Source: an uncultured Polaribacter sp.
GTDB lineage: Bacteria; Bacteroidota; Bacteroidia; Flavobacteriales; Flavobacteriaceae
NCBI GenBank assembly: GCA_913050305.1
Contig: CAJXAS010000031.1
Location: forward strand, 1-11,821
Direction of reading: 5' to 3'
Length of the DNA stretch: 11,821 nucleotides
A program made the position numbers and the translations under genes. Numbering within the stretch: position 1 is the stretch's first letter; the number at the start of each line of letters is the position of its first letter. The notes under the pieces are model-generated. The model worked only from the letters and a program-made list of their open reading frames with translations, searched no databases and was not told where the DNA came from. Shown here piece after piece: positions 7,059-11,821 of this stretch.

Positions 7059-7547
7059 TTATTTATTATTTTTAGGAGATTCTATTAAAACAGTTTTTCC
7101 TTTTTTTATGTTTTTCCAATGTTTTTCTTGAAACTGTATAGCAATTACACCACACGTAGGAACATGTGCAATCGGTTTATTTCCAAATTCATTAACAAAA
7201 GTGTTAATACCATGATCATGGCTAAATATAAACGCAGAGTTAAAGCCGTCATCTAAGGCTTTTATTGTTTTTTCTAAATAACCATCACTAAAACTATATA
7301 ACTGCCTTTTAATTTGAAGATTTGCGTGTGGAAAACTAAATTTTTCACAAAAAATAATAGCAGTATGCAGAGCCCTGTTGGCACTGCTTGTTACAAAAAC
7401 ATCTGGTTTTTCTATTTTTTTTGATAAAAACTTAGACATTAAATGGGCGTCTTTAATTCCACGCTTTTTTAATGGTCTATCAATATCTTCAATTCCTTTA
7501 TAGGCCCATGAAGATTTTGCATGCCTAACAATGTAGAGTGTTTTCAT
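7059..7547 (-). CDS. SixA-like histidine phosphatase family protein
   Basis: The 162-residue cytoplasmic member of the phosphoglycerate-mutase/histidine phosphatase superfamily has the short SixA-type layout. The N-terminal signature is LYIVRHAKSSW (4-14), with R8 and the phospho-acceptor H9. R58 in SSANRALHTA and the second catalytic histidine H110 in FIFSHDHGI complete the pocket, and HVPTCGVIAIQF (128-139) is typical of the flavobacterial forms. E. coli SixA removes phosphate from phosphohistidine in an HPt or phosphotransfer protein; the substrate here is unknown. The gene lies between pdxH (33 bases upstream) and the Ppx gene (5 bases downstream), so it is very likely translated from one mRNA with Ppx. 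A TATATTTA box (7575-7568, minus strand) sits 20 bases before the ATG but has no TTG at the right distance, so a private promoter is doubtful. Confidence 0.9.
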   Translation of the reverse strand: MKTLYIVRHAKSSWAYKGIEDIDRPLKKRGIKDAHLMSKFLSKKIEKPDVFVTSSANRALHTAIIFCEKFSFPHANLQIKRQLYSFSDGYLEKTIKALDDGFNSAFIFSHDHGINTFVNEFGNKPIAHVPTCGVIAIQFQEKHWKNIKKGKTVLIESPKNNK

Positions 7548-7580
7548 TTCTTTTTTATTACGCTAGGTAAATATAAAAAA

Positions 7581-8228
7581 TTATGGTGCTAATCTTTCTA
7601 TTTTCCAGGAAAAATCGTCTTCTAAAATATATCTAATTCTATCATGCAATCTATTTGGTCTTCCTTGCCAAAATTCTATCGATATTGGTTTTACTAAATA
7701 GCCTCCCCAGTGTTTTGGCCTTGTAATTTCTTTTCCATGAAAAGCGGTTATAAAGGATGCTAAACTTTCTTCCAGCGTTTCCCTAGAACTTACAACAGTA
7801 CTTTGATTGGATGCCCAAGCTCCAAGTTTACTTCCGTCTGGTCTCGATTCAAAATAACCGTCAGACAAATTTTCTATTTGCTTTTCTGCCTTTCCTTTAA
7901 TAATGATTTGTTGTTCTAAACCAGGCCAAAAAAAAGACAAACAAATATTGTTATTTTCTGCTATTGCCAAACCTTTTTCTGAACTATAGTTTGTATAAAA
8001 AATAAAACCTTCTGAAGTAAATTTCTTTAGTAAAACAATTCTATTTTTAGGGAAACCGTCTTTACCAATTGTAGAAATACTCATGGCGTTTGTTTCTTCT
8101 ACAGTTTTAGAATCATCCGCGTTTCGAAACCAAGTCTTAAATAAGTCCATTGGATTTTCGGGACAATTACTTTCTAAAAGTTCTTGTTTTTCGTAAGATT
8201 TACGATAATTGCTTAAGTCTTTTGACAT
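7581..8228 (-). CDS. pdxH: pyridoxamine/pyridoxine 5'-phosphate oxidase
   Basis: PdxH uses FMN and oxygen to convert pyridoxamine or pyridoxine 5'-phosphate to pyridoxal 5'-phosphate, the last step of B6 coenzyme synthesis and salvage. Its 215 residues match the usual size (E. coli 218). Visible elements are the N-terminal LSNYRKSYEKQEL (5-17), AMSISTIGKDGFPKNRIVLLK (48-68) with the FMN-contacting RIVLLK, GFIFYTNYSSEKG (74-86), and RPDGSKLGAWASNQS (129-143). The C-terminal family signature is EFWQGRPNRLHDRI (185-198), and the protein ends with the characteristic RLAP. Everything needed for activity appears intact. The gene has its own promoter candidate 20 bases upstream and is likely co-transcribed with the SixA-like and Ppx genes. 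I see no link in function between B6 synthesis and those phosphatases beyond shared transcription. Confidence 0.98.
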   Translation of the reverse strand: MSKDLSNYRKSYEKQELLESNCPENPMDLFKTWFRNADDSKTVEETNAMSISTIGKDGFPKNRIVLLKKFTSEGFIFYTNYSSEKGLAIAENNNICLSFFWPGLEQQIIIKGKAEKQIENLSDGYFESRPDGSKLGAWASNQSTVVSSRETLEESLASFITAFHGKEITRPKHWGGYLVKPISIEFWQGRPNRLHDRIRYILEDDFSWKIERLAP

Positions 8229-8247
8229 CGTATGTATTTAAACACAG

Positions 8248-8276
8248 TAAAAATACTGAATATTTCAGGAGTACAA
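8248..8276 (-). promoter_or_regulatory. candidate promoter for pdxH
   Basis: On the minus strand TTG (8276-8274) is followed after 18 bases by TATTTTTA (8255-8248), 7 of 8 to TAnnTTTG. The pdxH ATG starts 19 bases after the box. It lies in the 68-base gap after the flavoprotein gene, so pdxH and the genes behind it need not depend on read-through. Confidence 0.4.
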
Positions 8277-8296
8277 ACACTCTAAAACGTACTTTT

Positions 8297-9484
8297 TTAA
8301 TCAATTTTGTTAAAATATTTAGCAAGGAATACACCATTACTCGCGCAAGCTTGCAATAAATAACCTCCTGTGGGTGCATCCCAATTTACCATTTCTCCAA
8401 TACAGAATTGATTCGGAATTTCATGCAATTGAAAATTAGTATTAACTGCGTTCATGTCAATTCCGCCAACAGTAGATATAGCTTCATCTAAAACACTTAA
8501 GTCATTAACTTCCAATGGGAAGTTTTTAATATATTTTGACAATATTTCTATATTTAAATAAGAGTCTTTAGATAAATAAATTTTCAATAAAATAATTTGA
8601 GCAGCACTTAACTTCAACTCTTTTTTTAAAATTTGAGTTGTATTTTTAAACCCCGAATTTTTAATTTTTGAGTGTATGTTTTCTAAAGTAAGTGTTGGTT
8701 TAAAATCGATATATATTATAGCTTTATTATGCAATTTTAACTGCTCTCTAATTTGCGGACTTAATGCATAAATAGCATTTCCCTCTAAGCCAAAACGGGT
8801 AATTACAGCTTCTCCTTTTTGTTGTTTTTTGCCACAAGAAATAGTAATGTTTTTTAGAGGAATTCCTTCATTTTCTTGAATAAATCTTGAATTCCAATCA
8901 ATTTTAAAAGCACAGTTAGAGGCTTCAAAAGGAATTGTTTTAATACCTTTTTCTTGGAAGGTTTTAAGCCAGGATCCGTCAGACCCTGTAATTTTCCAAC
9001 TTCCGCCTCCTAAAGAAAACACCGTATAATCTGAATACGTAATTTCGTTATTTATAATAAGGTTGTTTTGAGTATCCCAACCAGAAAAAACATGGTTGTA
9101 TTTAAAATTAATTCCTTTATTTTTTAAATGGTTTAGAATCGTATTTAAAACTGTAATAGGTTTTATGTGTTCTTCTGGATAGACTCTTTTACTACTTCCT
9201 ACATAAGTAGGAATTCCAATATCATGTAGCCATTTTCTAAAATCATTATTGGTGAAGCTTAATAAAGAATTTTTTAAAAAATCACTAGGAGTATAACGTT
9301 CAATTAAGTCAGAAATTGGTTCTGAATGTGTTAGGTTAAACCCTCCTTTTCCTGCAACTAAAAACTTTCGACCTAAAGTTTTATTTTTTTCATAAATAGT
9401 GATATCGAATTTGTCAACATCTAAAAAAGCAGCCAAAAGTAAAGAAGTAGGACCACCTCCAATAATAGAAATTGTTTTTTTCAT
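8297..9484 (-). CDS. TIGR03862-type (HI0933/BaiN-like) FAD-dependent flavoprotein, substrate unknown
   Basis: The 395-residue predicted cytoplasmic flavoprotein has an N-terminal Rossmann FAD-binding motif SIIGGGPTSLLLA (6-18) with the acidic end of strand 2 at Y31-E32. The sequence LGRKFLVAGKGGFNLTHSEP (37-56) follows; NLTHSEP rather than the CNVTN form points to the TIGR03862 (PP_4765-type) branch of the HI0933 superfamily. FSLGGGSW (156-163) is the second nucleotide motif. The C-terminal block STVGGIDMNAV (337-347) with FCIGEMVNWDAPTGGYLLQAC (360-380) closes the FAD site. BaiN in the wider superfamily has been linked to bile-acid reduction, but nothing here supports that activity, and this branch has no established substrate. 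The third glycine of GxGxxG is replaced by serine (S14), an acceptable variant. It heads the minus-strand cluster, 68 bases before pdxH, and diverges from the DUF1338 gene. Confidence 0.92.
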   Translation of the reverse strand: MKKTISIIGGGPTSLLLAAFLDVDKFDITIYEKNKTLGRKFLVAGKGGFNLTHSEPISDLIERYTPSDFLKNSLLSFTNNDFRKWLHDIGIPTYVGSSKRVYPEEHIKPITVLNTILNHLKNKGINFKYNHVFSGWDTQNNLIINNEITYSDYTVFSLGGGSWKITGSDGSWLKTFQEKGIKTIPFEASNCAFKIDWNSRFIQENEGIPLKNITISCGKKQQKGEAVITRFGLEGNAIYALSPQIREQLKLHNKAIIYIDFKPTLTLENIHSKIKNSGFKNTTQILKKELKLSAAQIILLKIYLSKDSYLNIEILSKYIKNFPLEVNDLSVLDEAISTVGGIDMNAVNTNFQLHEIPNQFCIGEMVNWDAPTGGYLLQACASNGVFLAKYFNKID

Positions 9485-9551
9485 GTTATTTTTCTAAATA
9501 AAAATCATTTTAAAAAAGCGTTGCATAAAAATGGATACGGTCATGTTGTTT

Positions 9552-9575
9552 TGCATTACGAAAGTAATGCATTAC
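9552..9575. promoter_or_regulatory. palindrome plus extra half-site; possible operator or RNA hairpin
   Basis: GTAATGCATTAC (9564-9575) is a perfect 12-base palindrome. Four bases upstream (9552-9559) is a further TGCATTAC, which forms an 8-base-pair hairpin with GTAATGCA (9564-9571) around a GAAA loop. So there are three copies of one half-site and two mutually exclusive pairings. It lies in the divergent 186-base region between the flavoprotein ATG (9484) and the DUF1338 ATG (9671). No T-tract follows on either strand, so it is not a terminator. A weaker AT-only palindrome (TAATTATAATTA) is at 9593-9604. A dimeric regulator is a reasonable inference. Confidence 0.5.
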
Positions 9576-9617
9576 ACAGTTATCAGATGCTTTAATTATA
9601 ATTATTACGCTGGTAAA

Positions 9618-9649
9618 TTGTTATATTGAATTAAATATAAGTAGTTTTA
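9618..9649 (+). promoter_or_regulatory. candidate promoter for the DUF1338 gene
   Basis: TTG (9618-9620) is followed after 21 bases by TAGTTTTA (9642-9649), 7 of 8 to TAnnTTTG. The ATG at 9671 is 21 bases beyond, preceded by the A-rich stretch typical of Bacteroidota starts in place of a Shine-Dalgarno. The palindrome at 9564-9575 is about 45 bases upstream of the TTG, a position suiting an activator better than a simple blocking repressor. Confidence 0.42.
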
Positions 9650-9670
9650 CCGAATAAAATTAAACTTAAA

Positions 9671-10474
9671 ATGACGACAACTGAAATTTTTGATTCTTTG
9701 TGGAGCGAGTATTCAGAAAGAACGCCATCGGCACAAAAAATAAATGAGCTATTTATTAGTAAAGGAAACAAGATATTTAATGATCATGTTGCATTTAGAA
9801 CTTTTGACGACCCTCGTGTAAATATTGAGGTGTTGGCCAAACCTTTTCTTGCTGCTGGTTATGTGGAATGTGGAGACTATACTTTTGAAGCAAAAAAACT
9901 ATATGCAAAACATTATGAGCACGCTACAGATAAAAATGTACCAAGAGTTTTTATTAGTCAATTAAAAGTAGCTGAATTTTCTAGTGAATTACAGACAGAA
10001 GTAAAAAAGATGATTGATGCAATTCCTGAAAGTGAATTACACACTGGTCAGTTAGTTTTTAAAGGAAGATTGTGGGGTCAGCCTAGTTTTGATTTATACG
10101 AAAAATTACAAGCAGAAACAGAATATGCGGCTTGGCTGTATGTTAACGGATTCTGTTCTAATCATTTTACAGTAGATATAAATAAATTAGATACGTTTAG
10201 TTCTTTGCAGGAAGTAAATGAATTTTTAAAAGTAAATGGATTTAAAATGAATACTTCTGGTGGAGAAATTAAAGGTACACCAGCGCAGTTTTTAGAACAA
10301 TCTAGTGTATTGGCGGATAGAATACCAGTGGAATTTAAAGAAACGACTAAAGAGATTACTTCTTGTTATTACGAGTTCGCTTTTAGGCATGAAATGGCTA
10401 ATGGTAAATTGTTTTCTGGTTTTGTTACAGGCTCTGCTGATAAGATTTTTGAAAGTACAGATATGAAGCTATAA
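9671..10474 (+). CDS. DUF1338 protein, probable 2-oxoadipate dioxygenase/decarboxylase (HglS-like)
   Basis: DUF1338 enzymes have a vicinal-oxygen-chelate-like fold. The characterised member HglS of Pseudomonas putida is an Fe(II) enzyme turning 2-oxoadipate into D-2-hydroxyglutarate during lysine breakdown. This 267-residue protein is a compact form, clearly shorter than HglS. It keeps a plausible metal triad, H39 (in DHVAFRTFD), H165 (in NHFTVDIN) and E235 (in YYEFAFR). It also keeps R43, four residues after the first histidine, matching the HxxxR pattern that binds the oxoacid in HglS. Other family elements are AAGYVECGDYTFEAKKLYAKHYEH (61-84) and the GTPAQFLEQSSVLADR segment (202-217). The substrate is inferred, not shown: no aminotransferase, aldehyde dehydrogenase or other lysine-catabolic gene lies in the window. 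The gene stands alone, with its own promoter candidate and terminator. Confidence 0.9.
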   Translation: MTTTEIFDSLWSEYSERTPSAQKINELFISKGNKIFNDHVAFRTFDDPRVNIEVLAKPFLAAGYVECGDYTFEAKKLYAKHYEHATDKNVPRVFISQLKVAEFSSELQTEVKKMIDAIPESELHTGQLVFKGRLWGQPSFDLYEKLQAETEYAAWLYVNGFCSNHFTVDINKLDTFSSLQEVNEFLKVNGFKMNTSGGEIKGTPAQFLEQSSVLADRIPVEFKETTKEITSCYYEFAFRHEMANGKLFSGFVTGSADKIFESTDMKL

Positions 10475-10508
10475 GGGGTTTATATAATTTGTAGAAACTC
10501 TAAGTTTG

Positions 10509-10551
10509 AAAGAGGAATTGGTATCTATTTAGATTCTAATTCCTCTTTTTT
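10509..10551 (+). terminator. intrinsic terminator after the DUF1338 gene
   Basis: AAAGAGGAATT (10509-10519) pairs perfectly with AATTCCTCTTT (10538-10548), 11 base pairs. The 18-base loop can form an inner ATCT/AGAT helix, and a T-rich run follows (10546-10551, then TTTT again). It acts on plus-strand transcripts from the DUF1338 gene, 35 bases beyond its stop. The T-run overlaps the stop codon of the convergent symporter gene (10552-10550). On the minus strand the T-tract is only three bases, so termination of the symporter mRNA here would be weak. Confidence 0.85.
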
Positions 10552-11821
10552 ATTTTCTTTTAAAGATGTACAAACCAATAAAGGTTAACAATCCATTTAA
10601 AATCAATAGTGAAAAACCAAAATCAAAACCTATATATTCTAGAGCTATATAATTTATAGAAAAGGTTAAGAAAGGAGAAGTCAAACAAATAAAAGGTACC
10701 ATTTTGTCTTTTACTTTTAGTGTAGTAAATAAACCAAAAGCATACAAACCTAATAGGGGGCCATAGGTGTAGTTGGCAAATGTAAATATTTTTGCAATGA
10801 CACTTTCATCTGCAATAAAGTATTTAAAAACAAGAATTGTACCTATTAAGATAAAAGAGAAAAGTATATGAATTTTCTTTCTAGTTTTCTCCTGCTCATT
10901 TTTGTCTTTCTTTTTATCAATCTCTAAAATATCAATACTAAAAGAAGTGGTCAAAGAAGTTAAAGCAGAATCTGCACTAGAATATGCCGCTGCAATTAAA
11001 CCTAATAAGAAGAAGACTGCAGTTGCCAATCCTAAATTTCCTTTAGTAGCTATAATAGGGAACAGTTCATCTTTATGAGCATCAATGCCATTTTGCTGCG
11101 CAAAGTCTGTTAGTAAAACTCCTAACGCTAAGAAGAAAAAATTTACAATGACTAAAACAATTGTAAACCAAAACATATTCTTCTGCGCATCTTTTAGATT
11201 TCTACAGGTAAGATTTTTTTGCATCATATCTTGGTCTAAACCCGTCATAACTATAGCTACAAATGTACCCGCAAGAAAACGTTTCCAGAAATAATTTCCT
11301 GCATTTACATCATCAAAAAAGAAAGTTTTAGATAATTCGCTGTCCGCAACGTAAGAGAATATATTACTAATTTCCATTTCATCTGAAATGGTATAAATAC
11401 AAACACCTACTGCAATTAACATAAATAAAGTTTGAAGTGTATCTGTCCAAACAATTGTTTTTATACCTCCTTTGAAAGTATACAACCAAATTAATAAAAT
11501 AGTTATTGAAACCGTTATCCAAAAAGGAATCCCATACGCATCAAACAGAATAATTTGTAATACGTTAGCTACTAAAAATAATCTAAATGCAGCTCCAATA
11601 GTTCTAGAAAGTAAGAAAAAAGAGGCACCTGTTTTGTAAGAATACTTTCCAAATCGATCATCTAAATACGTGTATATTGATGTTAGATTTAACCTGTAAT
11701 ACAAAGGGAGTAAAACCAACCCGATAACTGCATAACCCACAACATAACCCAAAACCATTTGAAAGTAACTCATATTTTGGCCTTCTACCCAGCCAGGAAC
11801 AGAGATAAAAGTTACACCAGA
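10550..11821 (-). CDS. sodium:solute symporter (SSS family), C-terminal part
   Basis: The frame stays open to the window edge: beyond the ATG at 11773 the 16 upstream codons read SGVTFISVPGWVEGQN, the conserved start region of SSS transporters, so that ATG is internal. 423 residues are visible, against roughly 480-500 for a whole protein, so the first helix or so is missing. About eleven membrane segments can be seen (near 18-38, 66-90, 98-118, 124-144, 180-196, 215-237, 262-282, 317-336, 347-367, 374-393 and 400-419 of the visible part). Family motifs are FKGGIKTIVWTDTLQ (116-130), TGLDQDMMQKNL (193-204) and AAAYSSADSALTSLTTSFSIDI (277-298), whose Ser/Thr cluster builds the Na2 site. It should import a solute with Na+; the solute (sugar, sialic acid, nucleoside or other) cannot be told. 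The 3' end abuts the DUF1338 terminator. Confidence 0.93.
   Translation of the reverse strand, partial: SGVTFISVPGWVEGQNMSYFQMVLGYVVGYAVIGLVLLPLYYRLNLTSIYTYLDDRFGKYSYKTGASFFLLSRTIGAAFRLFLVANVLQIILFDAYGIPFWITVSITILLIWLYTFKGGIKTIVWTDTLQTLFMLIAVGVCIYTISDEMEISNIFSYVADSELSKTFFFDDVNAGNYFWKRFLAGTFVAIVMTGLDQDMMQKNLTCRNLKDAQKNMFWFTIVLVIVNFFFLALGVLLTDFAQQNGIDAHKDELFPIIATKGNLGLATAVFFLLGLIAAAYSSADSALTSLTTSFSIDILEIDKKKDKNEQEKTRKKIHILFSFILIGTILVFKYFIADESVIAKIFTFANYTYGPLLGLYAFGLFTTLKVKDKMVPFICLTSPFLTFSINYIALEYIGFDFGFSLLILNGLLTFIGLYIFKRK

Noticed and set aside
8150..8359. Plus-strand 69-codon frame across the flavoprotein-pdxH gap
   Set aside because: It is antisense to the ends of two conserved genes, with no recognisable motif or promoter; the gap is better explained by the pdxH promoter.
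9552..9571. The 8-bp hairpin as an intrinsic terminator
   Set aside because: No T-run follows on either strand, and both neighbouring genes point away from it, so there is no transcript to end there.
11771..11773. ATG at 11773 as the symporter start
   Set aside because: The frame continues upstream to the window edge with SGVTFISVPGW, a conserved internal SSS segment, so the true start is outside the window.
1..11821. Defence island, mobile element, CRISPR or novel multi-gene system
   Set aside because: All genes fall into known chromosomal families with uniform base composition by eye. There is no transposase, integrase, spacer array, att-like repeat or cluster of unknown small genes.

Overview
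This is ordinary chromosomal DNA from a low-GC member of the Bacteroidota, most probably a marine Flavobacteriaceae (Polaribacter/Tenacibaculum-like; the genus cannot be fixed from the window). The evidence is strong A+T richness, A-rich tracts instead of Shine-Dalgarno sequences before start codons, several TTG-N(17-23)-TAnnTTTG-like promoters of the Bacteroidota type, and protein variants typical of flavobacteria (DUF349 repeat protein, a long Nif3 with a PII-like insert, a cysteine-free form of the COG1579 protein, short Ppx and SixA). There is no RNA gene, CRISPR array, insertion sequence or phage gene, and no gene-free stretch longer than about 190 bases.

Layout. Positions 1-1108 (+) hold the end of a DUF368 membrane protein (undecaprenyl-phosphate translocase family) overlapping aroE. 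A 641-residue DUF349 repeat protein follows (1202-3127, +). A strong palindromic terminator at 3147-3182 separates it from a convergent pair on the minus strand: a Nif3-family protein (5071-3977), then a COG1579 coiled-coil/zinc-ribbon-like protein (3974-3201). lpxK (5125-6147, +) diverges from Nif3. It runs head-on into a minus-strand cluster read in the order TIGR03862-type flavoprotein (9484-8297), pdxH (8228-7581), SixA-like histidine phosphatase (7547-7059) and Ppx/GppA phosphatase (7053-6154). A divergent 186-base region with a notable palindrome leads to a DUF1338 (HglS-like) protein (9671-10474, +). A terminator follows, and then the C-terminal part of a sodium:solute symporter (minus strand, running off the right edge).

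Functionally this is housekeeping: envelope biogenesis (C55-P recycling, lipid A kinase LpxK), aromatic amino acid synthesis (AroE), vitamin B6/PLP synthesis (PdxH), phosphate or polyphosphate/phosphohistidine turnover (Ppx, SixA), probable 2-oxoadipate catabolism (DUF1338) and sodium-coupled uptake. I found no convincing undescribed multi-gene system. The best second looks are the COG1579 protein in which all four zinc cysteines are replaced, the Nif3 protein lacking one histidine of its metal site, the palindrome/half-site cluster at 9552-9575, and a repeated promoter-to-start geometry of about 20 bases.
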